Positions 1 through 13,300 of a stretch of 64,000 nt of DNA are shown here, piece after piece; within the stretch, counting starts at the first letter, position 1; each line of letters starts with the position of its first letter. The position numbers and the translations under genes were made by a program. This DNA is from Siphonodentalium dalli. Taxonomy: Eukaryota > Mollusca > Scaphopoda > Gadilida > Siphonodentaliidae. The DNA is taken from the NCBI GenBank assembly GCA_032622095.1, contig CP136061.1:124001-188000 (forward strand). The letters are read 5' to 3'. The notes beneath the pieces were generated by a model. The model was not told the origin of the DNA. It did no database searches and saw nothing but the letters and a program-made list of their open reading frames with translations.

Positions 1-365
1 AAGAAAATCTAGAGCTTTCGTACCTCTGAAACATTTATGGTACTTCATAATTTTGATGATTAAAACAAAGAGAAAGCAGTGCGTGAAGTTTGTATACTTT
101 AATGTTAAGATAACGCAATATACCGGTACCTTTTACAGAATTCCGATAAATACAAATGGATGTGTTTATATTGGGATCCGATCATCGTACTCAATGTTTT
201 ATTTTTGTATGACTTCAATGCATCTTTCTGGGATATTTAATGCTCGTAGAAAATTAGTTCATAGTATTTATTGACCTATTTCGATATGGGGAAAAATTAA
301 AAAGTGATTGATAATTAGGTGCATTTTGGAGCAAAATGGACATGTGCCTTTAATTCAAGGTTAAC

Positions 366-617
366 AAAACTGAATAGACATGTACAGGTTGAAACTTATG
401 TTATATCCAGCCCTCGAATTAGCCACAGGAAATTTAATCATGTGGCATGTTAGATTTCACATGTTGCCATGGCATTTCCCCCCCCACCCCAAGGCAAAAC
501 TGAATATATATGTACAGATAGAAACTTATGTTATATCCAACCCTCGAATTAGCCACAGGAAATTTAATCATGTGGCTTGTTAGATTTCACTTGTTGCCAT
601 GGCATTTCCCCAAGGCA
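366..617. repeat. Tandem duplication, two copies, ~131-bp period
   Basis: Two near-identical blocks start at about 366 and 497. Both run from AAAACTGAATA through CCCTCGAATTAGCCACAGG to GTTGCCATGGCATTTCCCC. The second differs by a few substitutions and is preceded by a C/A-rich stretch. It lies in the 3' flank of the PAK1IP1-like gene. No coding signal was seen. Confidence 0.85.
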
Positions 618-1859
618 TTGCTTATTGGGCCAATTTCGACGACATCATATCCTACCCATCTATTCTGATTATATAACATAGTATGACTCACATAATATGA
701 GAGCATAAATTAAAAAATGCTGCTGGAGGCAATATTGATATCAGCAGAGACATCAGAATGTAAACCACAAATTTTTTGTTTGCCAATTCAAGTTTCAATC
801 ACTGAGTTTTGAAATATACCAAATGAAATGACGATTGCCGATCAAAATCCCTTGGAAGAACAATTTAACCCTCAGCAGACAAACAAAACACTAAAGCAAC
901 TTACAATGATGACCAGTAAATATTTGGTATATACACAATGCTAAATATTTGTATGGATGAAAGAACAAAGTTATTTTGTAAGTCCAAGAAGGTACATCAC
1001 ATTAAGGAAAATCCCACTGTATCCTTTCTCCAATATTGACCTGTCACATTTCCAAAAGATATTCAAATCCCAACTGTTGGTAGTATCTTGGTACTTAAGT
1101 AAGAATTCTAAATGTGATACACATATGGAAACTCTTGCCACAGGGCAATAAATCTGACGAAGAGGCATGGACAAAAACTGTCAGTATCATTCGAACAATC
1201 CTAGTGTATTAGTATTCAACATAAAATTCAAATCTAACCATTGCTACTGGAGTTACAATGCGAAATGTCCGCAGACTGAAAATTCCATCAAATTCTAACA
1301 CCCGGTTTATACGTCATGCAAACGACGTGTCACGCAAGATTTTTTGGATAAAATACTAAGTTGATGATTGCGCACATGTGAAGCACATCAGATAAAACCA
1401 TTTTGCACACCAAATTTTTGCTATCTCCTGTCGATGTGTTGCACTTCGCTGTTTTACACGATGTGCAAGCAATGAGTAGCACACACAAATCTTGCACAAC
1501 ATGTCTTTTGCACCATGCATTTGTAAATTTGAATGGTGAGAATCAAGGCATTTCTTCAGAGTCTGATTCCGCATATAATTTAATTTTGGAACTATTAAAT
1601 GTTGTAAGTAAATGGCAGATGTTATCCTTAAATTGTTTATTATTCCTTATCTGCATTGGTTTATGTGCCAAATCCTCACAAATATATAATCACACGGAAT
1701 GGGGATTTAGGATGAGGTGTTGACACAAAACCAAACTGATCTAAATATTACCATCCAAGGGCCCCTTCAAACCATGTCAGACATTATCATGTTATTTATC
1801 CACCAGTATTTGTTATTGTATAATGAGTTTGTTCCCTTTAAAATCGAGAGGGATATAGC
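618..1859. other. 3' flank with nothing recognised
   Basis: This is AT-rich sequence without a persuasive reading frame. The longest open stretches are about 60-106 codons, lack domain-like composition and overlap on both strands. No element boundary, long hairpin or RNA gene was recognised. Confidence 0.5.
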
Positions 1860-2340
1860 TCTATTGGTTGGTATACAGGAGCCAGTCACGTGTTACTTAA
1901 CACGACGTATAAATAAAATATCAGCAAAATCCAATGATCCACACCTGAGTTACAATGTGAAATGTTCGTATAGACACAAAATGAACAAATTGCTATGTCC
2001 AACAAGCCATAACTCTGGTAAGAATGAATGGGCAAACCCTGTAGTAGGTTGGTATCCTTTCCCAACATTGGGTTATCACCATACCGAAGCACAACCAAAT
2101 CCGATGATCCATGCTTGAGTTTCAAGCGGAAATGTTCGTACTGACACAAAATTCACAAAGTTCTGCAATGGCCATTAGATTACTCTGGTGAAAATGATTC
2201 GAGGTAGCTCGTAGTATGTGCGTATCCTTTCCCACAAGCTGTGCTATCACCATACCAAAGGACAATGAAATCTGATTGTTTGCACCCAAGTTATAAAGTG
2301 ACGTATAGATGGAACCTCGGCTATATGCACCGAACCACCT
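1860..2340. repeat. Imperfect duplication, ~180-bp period, element related to 54.5-56.3 kb
   Basis: Two diverged units share GATGATCCA, GAAATGTTCGTA, GGTATCCTTTCCCA and GCTATCACCATACC-like blocks in the same order. The same words appear in reverse orientation at 54.65-54.76 kb and 55.93-56.32 kb (for example GGCATGGCGATAGCAC), so this is a dispersed repeat family with internal units rather than a gene. No terminal repeats were found. Confidence 0.6.
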
Positions 2341-3565
2341 TCGGGGTTCCAGGCATAAGTGAGCAGCAATGCTAGCCAAATACCACAGGGCTTAAAATCT
2401 GACGACAATCAGATTCATGATTCTTAGTTTGATTCTCGTAAGAACAGCCAATTCGCTGTAGAAATGCAATATATTGATTCTCGCTAAATTTTATGGATCT
2501 TAAGATTAAAGCCTATACCAGGGTTTCCGCCAGGGGGAAATAAATGAGTCCGTATTGGAGAAACACATAACGCGACGGGACGACCATGGTTCGTCCTGTC
2601 AGGCGAAAATTTTGTTATTTGACACTTAAAAGTAGCCATTTCCAAAATTTTCCTTGCACCTGAGTGTCCCACAAAGCAATCCAAAGCTACATATATTATG
2701 CAAGTCGATCATTTCTGTGGGTGCATTAATTATGGTATACAAATAATTAATCATGTAATTACGTACGTATAAGACTGCCGTCTGATTGAATACTCTATAA
2801 ATAACGAGCTACGAGTTACAGTGTTTACACATTTATAACTTACAATAAGATATAATGAATATAAACACTAAAAGGCATCTACGCATTGACCAATAATACC
2901 ACGCAAGGAGAATTGAATAAATTATTTTTTAGAATTTCAGGTAGCATCCGTGGAAATTAAACTGACAGGATTATGTACATGTATTCTGTCAATCGTAAAA
3001 CTCTTTGTGCGCTGTGACGTCATACTGCAGGGTTTGTCTGGAGTATATTTTTATAGCGGCGAAATACGAATGGTAGCGAAGTCTTTCACTCGGAACGCGT
3101 AGCTTGTTCAATAGTCTGTATAGGCCAACAACTGACGATTGACCGCAGCTATAGAACAGAGTTTTAGCCAACGTTTTATCAAATATAATTGAGTTTCGGC
3201 TGGAAATGTGAACATGTGCGTCGTTGATTGTGCTTGGGGACCCAGGCGGGACAACGAAACTATTATTGACTGTACTTTGACTTTATCTCCATATTGGGGG
3301 GGGGAGGGTATGTGTTTGTGTTTATCCTCCATGCGTGTAATATGGCTCAAATGAATGGTGTTGTCACTATGAATTCGCGCAATAAAGACAGGACAGGTTC
3401 CGTATTATTGTGAAATAAATCACTTTGGGATTTTGTTGAGTATGCATGGCAATATACGCATAATAATCAACACACGTAGAGAATCACATGTTTTTTACAG
3501 GAACTTCACTGACATCGAACTCAAAACAAATGATAATACAGCAATAAGATAAATGATCAACATTG
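2341..3565. other. 3' flank with nothing recognised
   Basis: No supported gene or element. There is a short G run near 3296-3306. Short open frames on the minus strand at 2989-3350 overlap each other and show no domain. If the PAK1IP1-like gene has a further 3' exon (see 3968-4348), it would lie here or in 3566-3960, but no lysine-rich exon with an acceptor was seen. Confidence 0.4.
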
Positions 3566-3740
3566 AGTAGTTTCATCCACGAAAATCCCGTGCATAAAAA
3601 TGTCCCGACTCAGCAATTGGGTGTTCTTTCATCCAATTATGTAATTGTACGATAGAACGGGGTCTTCGAGTCTGAGTAGTTTCATCCATGGAATCCCGTG
3701 CACAAAAACATCCATACTCAACAGTCCGGCATTCTTTGAT
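3566..3740. repeat. Direct duplication, ~108-bp spacing
   Basis: GAGTAGTTTCATCCA, ATCCCGTGCA and a CTCA-CAGTC..ATTCTTT-like tail occur in order at about 3566-3630 and again at 3674-3740 with moderate divergence. It looks like an old local duplication. Confidence 0.6.
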
Positions 3741-3967
3741 GTTACAGCGACATGTATTACGCTGTATCTAATGTCGCTATTTGACCCGCTTTTTCACCAG
3801 TATTCTGTTTAACTCCCGTTGCAGCCAAAATTTTTTTACGACATATTGCTACTGACATTTGGTACATGCATGAATCAAACAGATCATCTGCGAGGGGAAT
3901 GGGTCCGTGTGACGGACCCGCAGCCGGCCTGGCGGAAACTCTGCCTATACCATATATTTCGACATCA

Positions 3968-4348
3968 TCACTCACCTTTTTTCGTACCTTTTGCAGTATC
4001 ACCGTTTTTCTTTCTCACTGCTTTAGAATCTTTGTGATTGCGATCTTTCACCTCTTTTATTGCCGTGGATGACTTAGAAGCAATAAAGTTTTTCTTCTTC
4101 ATTTTTATAGAAACTTTATGACTTTCATGCACAACATCACTAGGGTCTGAATGTTCAGAATCACTATCCTTTGAAATATAAACTTTCTCTTTTGTGCCGT
4201 CTAACTTTCTCTTCTTTCCAACACTTAGTAATGAAGATTCTTTTGTGTCTCTTTCCACTTTCACATTGCATGCAAAAGGAGTCACTGCTATACATGTTAT
4301 CCTCAGTTTGGTATCCTGTTTTGCCACTAGTTTTGACTGATACTTGTC
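3968..4348 (-). CDS. PAK1IP1: PAK1IP1-like exon 9, C-terminal tail
   Basis: Exon of 381 bp with acceptor ATTTGACAG|GAC. It encodes 126 residues plus stop: DKYQSKLVAKQDTKLRITCI, which matches the human segment ending NTNARLTCLGV, then a charged Lys/Ser/Asp tail with several basic clusters (GKKRKLDGTKEK, IKMKKKNFIASK, VRKKNGDTAKGTKKGE). Such a tail is usual for nucleolar PAK1IP1/Mak11. The stop TGA at 3968-3970 overlaps a near-perfect donor (AAAAAAG|GTGAGT at 3976/3975), so a further short exon is possible; none was seen downstream. No AATAAA close behind the stop was identified. Confidence 0.88.
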   Translation of the reverse strand, partial: DKYQSKLVAKQDTKLRITCIAVTPFACNVKVERDTKESSLLSVGKKRKLDGTKEKVYISKDSDSEHSDPSDVVHESHKVSIKMKKKNFIASKSSTAIKEVKDRNHKDSKAVRKKNGDTAKGTKKGE

Positions 4349-7300
4349 CTGTCAAATAGTAAAATTATTAGTTTGGGTTGTTCTACTGGCAAATACTCCT
4401 GATAATATACATTGAATAGAATTGAAGATCTGTTTATTACAGTGACATTGTTATATACATGTTGTATATATAAATGCGTATATAAAACAACAATAAACAA
4501 CAACATCATCCGGCCCATAGGGCCTATATGTCTCTCTATTTACAAATAAATATAATTATTAATTGTGCGGAATAGTAATTTAGCAGTCTGTTGTGGAAAC
4601 TTATCAAATAATTGTTTGGCCATATAAGTAAGAGAGTTCACACTGTTGATATGAAAATTGGCACTACGAAAAAAAGTATGTTCATAAACTGTTATGTGCG
4701 TTGCAGTCCTTCGATTTTGAGGCGCGCAATTGCGCTTGCGCGCCTTGGCGCACGCGGATCTAAAAACCAGCGAGTTATTAAATGCGCACGCCGAAAAATT
4801 TAAATGCGCGCGTCGGAATTTCAGCCAGTGAACGAGATTTTAACAAACAGCACATCAATGGTTAAACGCCGACAAGACTATTCACCGTGTATCTTTCTCA
4901 GTAGCGATGACGTTGATTACGAACATAATAACAAAGATCAAAGCGTCTTTCTCACTCAATGATTGGGGTACACCTCGTCACAACTGCTGCACGTGCGGAA
5001 GTGGACTCATTACCGTGATTAGATTCACCTGGATTGCCAGATAATCGGATTATTGTGGACTAGATATTGTACTACAATATAAACATATGTTTTTATTTCT
5101 GTTTTCACTTTAAGTTGCCAAAGGCACACTTGGAATTACACGTGTGTATCATTATAATTGTGTTTGTCTTTATTCAGTAATCATTTCATCCATGTTAATT
5201 TGAATTGTGCTCCCGCAAAAAAAGGCGCGCGCAAATTCCAAAAGCTCCGAGCGATATATCGCGCACCTACGTTTTCCAAATTCGAAGGACTGGCGTTGCG
5301 CTGAAGTAACAGATGGAATTCGTCCCCCACATACTCTGATAACACATTCGGTCGTCCAGATTCTTAATTGGGGCCTTTTGAGACTTGATATAATTTCGAA
5401 CAAGTATATGTTAACCCTTTCAGTGCCAAGTCCGATTTTTGTATCAACCCATATTTCCTTGATCATTTTTCAAATTTATTGATTATAATAATGTGATACA
5501 TTGATGGAAAGAGCTCTGACTTGGCACTGAAAGGGTTAATACTAGTTGGTATTGGGAATAGTTTTGATCTCATTCACTTTCTCCTGAATATATAATGGGG
5601 AGTTTACAACAACTTTGGTAAATGTTTTATAACTGAATCAATGGCAGTCTTAAATATTGGACCAAATCTAAGTTGATATTGTTCTGATGTTTTGACTTTC
5701 CAGCCAATATCTAGTGTAAAAATATATATCCCCCCCCCCCCCCCCAATTGTTTTGGAGAATATCTGACCAGTCGTTTTTTTTTAGAAATTCCAACTCAAG
5801 TTGGAGAAGGTCCAGTGTTGAAATTTACAAGTTCAACACCCCCCCCCCCCCCCACCAACAAGACCCCCCATTCTTAGTGTTCCACATAAAGATGCATGCA
5901 CCTATATTAATTAAATAAAATTTCAGCCTTGCACGTTGCTTATTTATTTGCTTCCTCCAATGAAAACTTGAGAGGGACGGATGTTTTGTTGACAAAAATC
6001 ACTGGGAGTCGTTTCTATTTCTCTGATGATAGTTGTATTGAAAGTATTGACTAGTATTAATACCAAATGTATGATGTAAAATATCCTGGGTCGATCATGA
6101 GATTTTACTTCTAACTCTGTCCAAGAAGTCATGTTTATGTTTCGACAATTGTGCGGATACCAGAACAGGCATCACAATAACCATCTCAGACTGGATAGGA
6201 CGCATCCTTGTGTAAATGCCGGAGTACTATGTTTATGCACATTCCAGGCAATTTTGCTCTCTCATAAATACAAATCAACATTTATAATAGTCTCAAGCTG
6301 TACTTCCCTGCACATTTATTGAATTTGATCAGGATTTCCACCCTGCATGTTTATTTGTGACTGCACATTTATTTTGAACACTAGAGTAGCCATGTACCAG
6401 AAATGTAACCTACAAATATTCTGAATATGCCTCAGTGAGAGCTTTACGATGAATGGCAACAAGCCATATTTCTGACTAAATCCTGAAAAATTACCCACAA
6501 TTCTGCTGTGGTTAAGGAGTCGATTATTTAGGGCATTATTGTAGGGTCATAGGCATTCAATACCTCTAGTAAAAGGATATAAATTTGTATCAACTAAAAA
6601 TATTGATTTAGAGATACCAAAGTAAACAAAGCCACCAAATAAACAGTCTTGTTGAATCAAGACCAAGATTTCAATTCAATCAACACTAGGTCTAGGGACT
6701 CCAATACTTAAATTTATTGTGATGAACGGGGAAACCCCAGCTCGCGACAGCTCATTAATATTCATGTTTCCAAACAAAGCACTGTTTTGATTGACCTGCG
6801 AGAATATCCACATGATTGTGTTGGTAACAATGACAATTCACTTTTAAAAGCCTCCATCAAGTCAGTTCCGTCAAAGAAAACGGAAACAAACTGAGCTACA
6901 CAATTTAGCCACACATTAATCATAACCTCAAAAGGCAATTGCGAGTAGTGACAAAGTGTATAACAAACAGGAAGGAAATGGTGATATCATATAATGGTAA
7001 ACAAGCTATCTGTTATTTGTAATGTTGTGTGATCACCTTATTAGACATGTGTGTGCAATTTACTATGATTTAGAATATAACTGTATGGTAAAAATCCTTA
7101 TTTGGTGTGCTGCGTGATCTCCTTTATATTTAGACATGCAAACACTGCGGGTGTGCTTGGCTTGTGTGAATAAGTGAAAACGTGTGAATAATAACTGACT
7201 TTTGCAGGAAGCTATTGATTGGTCGATGCATTGCATTCTTCGATGCGATGGCTCTCTGTGAGCAATTTCATTGGCACGATTCCTTCCATTTGAATATTCC

Positions 7301-10300
7301 AAGAAATTTATTCCATGGGAGACTGTAGACCCAATGTTGATTGAAATGAAATCTTGGTCTAGTTTCAACGAGACTGCCAAATGAGATGACTGTTTTAACA
7401 AAATGTTTTATAAGAGCTATTAAAATAAATATATTAAATTTATAACATCATCTTACCACATCTTTCTGGATTTTGTAGACTAATAATTGTCCACTACTGG
7501 AGCCAGTGAAGAGAAGAGGAACAGAATCATCATGTGCCATGTGATGCAGTGTCAATGCTTTAATTCTGCAGGAGAAACAAAACCCAATTGTTATTACATA
7601 CATTTCTCTATAGTATTTTTCTAAATTACTAATGTATTTAATCCTTTCATGACTGAGCTGCCTGGTACAGCTTTACAGATCCTGTACCAGTACATTCTCT
7701 TATATATGTGAGTCTCCCATAGGGAGCCTCACATATACAAGAGAATGCACTGGCTTACAAGGTCAGGCAGATATTGTTAGGTCAATGTATTCTCTTATAT
7801 ATGCGAGGTTCTCTTTGGGAGACTCGCATATATAAGAGAATGCATTGGCACAGGGTTTTTGCTAAATTTCAGGAAGCTACAGTCATGGAAGGGTTAAATA
7901 GGATAATTACATTAGGACTGAAGTGAAAGTAGAGTGTGTAGAAATTTTGTCATTTTGTCATTGACAAAGACTCCCCGAAGTCACTATAAAGTTCCAATCA
8001 ATTAACAAAATTTTCAACTCAAAATGAACAACCAGGTTGATATTTTTTCACCGAGATATTAATCTTGGTTTCCTTATATAATTACACAATATAAAGCCAT
8101 CATAACAATTTACAAGTTTGTGATTCGGTATGATGCTTTGAAACTGTTATTACATTCAGAAACCAGATTATTCCTCAATTATTCACCTAACTATGATCCT
8201 TGATATCTCAGTTTAAAGAGAAATTGATTATAGTAGACACTGTCAAACCAAAATCTAAGCCATGGAGACCAGAATCCAAAATAAACTTTAACTGTATTTG
8301 CTGGGGTTGTAGCCTGCACACCAAACTTTATTCAATTCCGGTCACATCAACTAAAGTTATCCCTGGGAAAACAAAACAAATTCCAACAACGAGCCACAAC
8401 TCTGGTAGAACCAAAATTGAGCTTGACCTGTATTTTGTAGTATTGAACCACAGCTGTTAAGTTTCACGGATTGTCTGTGAGACTCCCGGATAGCCACAAC
8501 AATTCCCCAAATACCGATAACCCCCCAATTCTTTAACAGACTTATTGTGTAGGTTTGGGGCCGATTAGATCGGCCCCTGGCACTCAAAGGGTTAAGCATA
8601 TAAAAATGTTGTAATCATCAGCAGTTAAGATAAAAATTGTATCTCTTCATAGCTGTGTCCACCAGTGTCTGGAATCAACACAGACACATATTGAATTTCA
8701 CTTCAGAATGATATACCTGTTAGTTTCTGTATCTACAGTGAGTTTGTGTTCATCATTCACTATATTGTGTAGCTCAATATTGCCACCATCTCCACCGTAT
8801 GCAATTGTTTCATCCTGTTAAAGAAAGAACAAAAATAAAGTCTGATGGTCTATCTATATAAAAGCCAAGTGTGTGTGTGTGTGTGTCTGTCTGTAACTCT
8901 CACACAATTTTCACGCGTCTAAAAATACATCACCCTCATGTCCGATTGCACCCAAATTTGACCATGTCATGTGGCACATCATAGAATATGACATGCAAAA
9001 TTTCAGGTGAATCAGTATAAGATGACCAGAGATATAACTTGATTCCCGAGCGTTATCAAGGCAATATTTTCACCGATATAATGCGCTTGTCCGATGATGA
9101 ATGTGGTTCCAGTGGCGTCCACTATTAGTTAACCCTTTACCCAACAAACCGGCCAAAACCGGCCAAATAAAGCTTCAACAGCCTAAAATATCTTGGGTCT
9201 GTCTCAATAAAACCATACAAATATGGATATCATTGGAACCGGCTCATTGACCACACTGTGATGGTTATAGTTATGCCCTGTGCCAATGCATTCTCTTATA
9301 TATGCGAGTCGACCATAGGTCGCCTCGCATATATAAGAGAATGCATTGGCCTAAAAAAAATCTTTTTTTTAACACTTTTTACCATTTTTTCTTACATTCT
9401 TTAACAATTTTATAATTTTTAATGTGTTAAGCCAATGCATTCTCTTATATATGCGAGGCGACCTATGGTCGACTCGCATATATAAGAGAATGCATTGGCA
9501 CAGTGCCCTTCTGTTGGGTAAAGGGTTAACACCAAAGCCAAATTACAGACAAACTCCAGGCACCGTTTGCAGGCTTTCTTTATATCGTTATCAGCAGTGA
9601 AAATATTTTCCTGTTTGTCACCCTGTCATATTTGTGGGCAATCTCCTAGAATGTGATATTATAGTTCTTGTGAGGTGTAAAGAATTGTAAGATGATCACT
9701 GAGACAATTGATTTTCGTACAGTAGCCAACCTTATGTTGGGTCTAGGGCTCTTCTGAAACATACGGCAGCTTCCTCAGTTTCAACTTATATATTGTTTGA
9801 TTATCACAATTGGGTATCCTGACTATCCTCATGTGCACATACAGTTGCGTTTATGTAATCACGTGATTTAACTTGGCATTTATTACACGATCCTACCATT
9901 ATTCCATTCAATAAACCCATTCTATAAATTGTGATACTAAACGTTCGTTTAATAACAGGAAATAGTGCCAGGTGACCTTTGACATCCGGTTTACCGTCTT
10001 TTAACATTCCGTACGCTACGTCTCAAAAATACTATGACTTCCACTATTTCTCCAACAAACTATCATGACTGAAGAATTTGAAAAGTTATGTTATTAAATA
10101 TACGCCATTAAAAGCGCCAAATAGTCTTTATTTATCTGGGACTATTTCTTTACGCGGGCAAACAACGAATAGTTACGTGAAACGTCATCGCATGTCTTAT
10201 AGAAGCCGATGTTAGTTTCTCGTTCCATTTGTTGATTTAAGTATGTTTTGTCGATGTTTTGGATCATGTAATAAATAGAATCTACAACTCGTTCCCAGTT

Positions 10301-13300
10301 TATAGCGGAAATTACAAAACTCGTCCAGTAAATTAGGTCTGGACCTCGCCAAATGCTCGGTCCAGACCAAATTTACTGGACTCGTTTTGTAAATTCCGCT
10401 ATAAACTGGGGACTCGTTGTAGATCCTCTATATCTAAAACATATCTAGGTTATCTTAGTTCTGAGGCAATAAATTCGCAAAATTTGAAGGACAATTATAT
10501 CATAATTTTAAGCAAACATTATTTCTTACGCTAAGAACTATTTTGCATGTGGTTCAGTTTTCAGAGTTTGATATAAAGGTCAAAGATTTTCTCAATCAAT
10601 GAAAAATACCATAAAACAAAATAGCATCTGGTCTTGAAATTGAGTTTCAATTAGGCCAAAAAAAAGGGTTTTTATTTTCAAGCATAGCTGCGTCGAAAAA
10701 TATGGCCCGCGTTGGACCATTTCATTTCAATTTTGGATTGGCCAACTCGTAACACGAAAATAGGTAACTGTCAAACAGAAATTAGTTATGTCTGAAATAT
10801 CGAATATGAGCTAAATACAATGGCGTATGTGTGGGTATTCAACAAAAGACCATAGGCAATGATAACTATCAGGTATATTGTCACCACAGGCTGTCCAAAA
10901 CCCCATGTTTATTAGTCAAATGTGAAGAATATTTTGATAAAAGCAGGAAGTTGGATATTGACCTTTGCACAGTAAGTAAGTAACCCTGCAAGATAGTTTT
11001 CCCCCTTGCTATGCTATTAGGTATGGAAGCTATACGCAATGAACCCGACCACAATACAGTTTGAAAGGGGATGTTATTATGATGGTTATTTGAAGTTTTA
11101 TAGTCTAGCATCCATTGGGGTACATATACAGTCTCTAATTAGTCAGCAGAATAAGTGAACCAAGATTTTCTATGATAGTTTGGAAGATCACTTTATCTTT
11201 TCATTTTGACTGTATTTACGTTCCGTATTTTTATATGAATCGGATATGTAGTTCTGAGCATGCATGTGCCGATATTAAAATCATATCAATACATATATCA
11301 TTCTAGGTAATCCCTATATGATGTACTGGTAGTATAATTCATATTTTGTCATTCTTTATATCAGATTAAATTAGTATAAATCCATTACAAAGTTTCCCCT
11401 ACATTTTCTGGACCTGGGAAGGCATAATAACCCATGCTTACTATGCCATTCGGTGGGCAGAAAAGCAAAATAATAAAAATAAAACCCTAGCGCCAACATT
11501 GATTTAAAAAAAAATTGCCTGAGAATCACATATCTATTGGCCTTGGCTAAGTATATAGAGAAAATTGTTTCTCGACAAGCCTGAATTTTGTGAGTCTGAC
11601 ATTTGCAGAATGAGGTCCCCAGAGGGTAAATGCAGTGATGCAGGCTAGCATCACCAAATTCACCCTTTGGGGACCTCATTCTGCTGAAGCCTTATCTGCT
11701 ATGGAAGACCTTTGATCAGATTGAATTTCCCAGTTGAAGTCGGTGATGTTCACCAGTTAGTCACCTCGATTATGAGTTTTATCTTCTGCAAATTGGGGGA
11801 TATAGAAACTGAACAGAAGGGGAAAAGTAACTAAAAACAATGTTAAATTGAGACTATAGATAATTCCCAAAAAATGAGGTCCAAGCAGAATGAGGTCCCC
11901 AGAGGGTGAATTTGGTGATGCTAAATTCACATTCTGGGGACCTCATTCTACAAATGCCAGACACACTAAATTCAGGATTGTTTCTAGGAAATATGCAAAT
12001 ATAAGAAATAAATGCTATGAATGGTGTCTCCATTCCCTGATTTTTTTTGTATATAATCGAGGGTATAAAAAAATAATTTGAGTCAGAAAATCCACTCAAC
12101 AGAAGCTTCTGTCTTCTGTAATTGGCCCCCGAAAAAAAAAATTCGGGGTACTATTAAAATAGCCGGTGTCCGTCCGTCGAGCCGTCGCTCCGTCCGTCCG
12201 GAAATGGTTTCCGAATGATAACTTTAGTTTCAGTTATTAGATCAAAAGCAAATTTCATAGGTCAGTTTATCAGACCAAAATACAGGTCAAGTTCGAATAT
12301 GGGTTTGCTCCGCCCATTTTTGCGAGAGTTATGGCCCTTTTTTTTAATACTTAGAATCTTGTAATTTTCTGGTTTCCGGATGATAACTTCAGTTTGTGTG
12401 ATAATATCTGAACCAAATTTGGTATGTGAGTTTATCAGCCCTATATGCAGGTCAAGTTCGGATATGGGTACAATCCACCCATTTTTGCTAGAGTTATGGC
12501 CCTTTTTCGACTTAGAATCCAGTCAATTTCTGGTTTCCGGATGATAACTTTCGTTTGCATGATCATATCTGAATCAAATTTAGTATGCTAGTTTATCAGC
12601 CCAAAATACAGGTCAGGTTCGAATATGGGTTGGTCTGCCCATTTTTGGGAGAGTTATGGCCCTTTTACGGCTTAGAATCCTGTCAATTTCTGGTTTCCGG
12701 ATGATAACTTTAGATTGTGTGATCATATATGAGTATATATGGTATATGAGTTTATCAGCTCGAAATAAAGATCAAGTTTGAATATGGGTACGATCCACCC
12801 ATTTTTGTCTGGTTGCTTCGGATTTAGGGTCCTTGTTATTTTTTTCAGAAAAGCTGATGCCCCCAATGAAGCCACTTTTTCGGGGGACACTGTGGCTGGA
12901 CGGCCTTTTATTCAAGTGTAACATGTGTCACTAAAACACGCATTCTAATTGGTCAAGAGTCAGGAGTCGTGTAATTTAGTCAACCACACAGATGTTTACT
13001 CAAGATGTTAACAGGAAGTTGTTTGGGCACAATTCTTAGAAATATGCGGGCTGCAGGGTGTGCCGTTTGATTTAAAAAAAAAAATTCAAAATGGCTGCTG
13101 GCAGCCATGTTTTTTAAAAAAAAATTTCAGAAATAATAAAAGGTCGGCCGACAACAGTGTCCCCTGACAATGTGGCAAGTCAATGCCGCTTTGTGTGTTA
13201 ATGAAATTTAAAAAATGTTGAAATGTTCTAAGTCGAAAGGGTTAATAATTCCTAAAAAAAAAAAAATTCCGTCATCTATATACATGTTGCACATCTGCAA

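Larger units (their letters stand above)
4349..7456. other. Intron 8
   Basis: It holds a GC-rich patch of short inverted GCGC words (about 4715-4820), a TTAA-flanked MITE (5415-5535), two C homopolymers (5730-5745 and 5839-5853) and otherwise plain AT-rich sequence. No exon-like segment was recognised besides the flanking exons. Confidence 0.6.

Noticed and set aside
1356-2149. Genes on either strand around 1.4-2.15 kb
   Set aside because: Frames overlap on both strands, lack domains and coincide with an imperfect repeat.
5170-5482. Overlapping 91-98-codon frames on both strands
   Set aside because: They run across the TTAA MITE and a GC-rich patch; the same peptide appears at 15.5-15.7 kb because the MITE recurs there.
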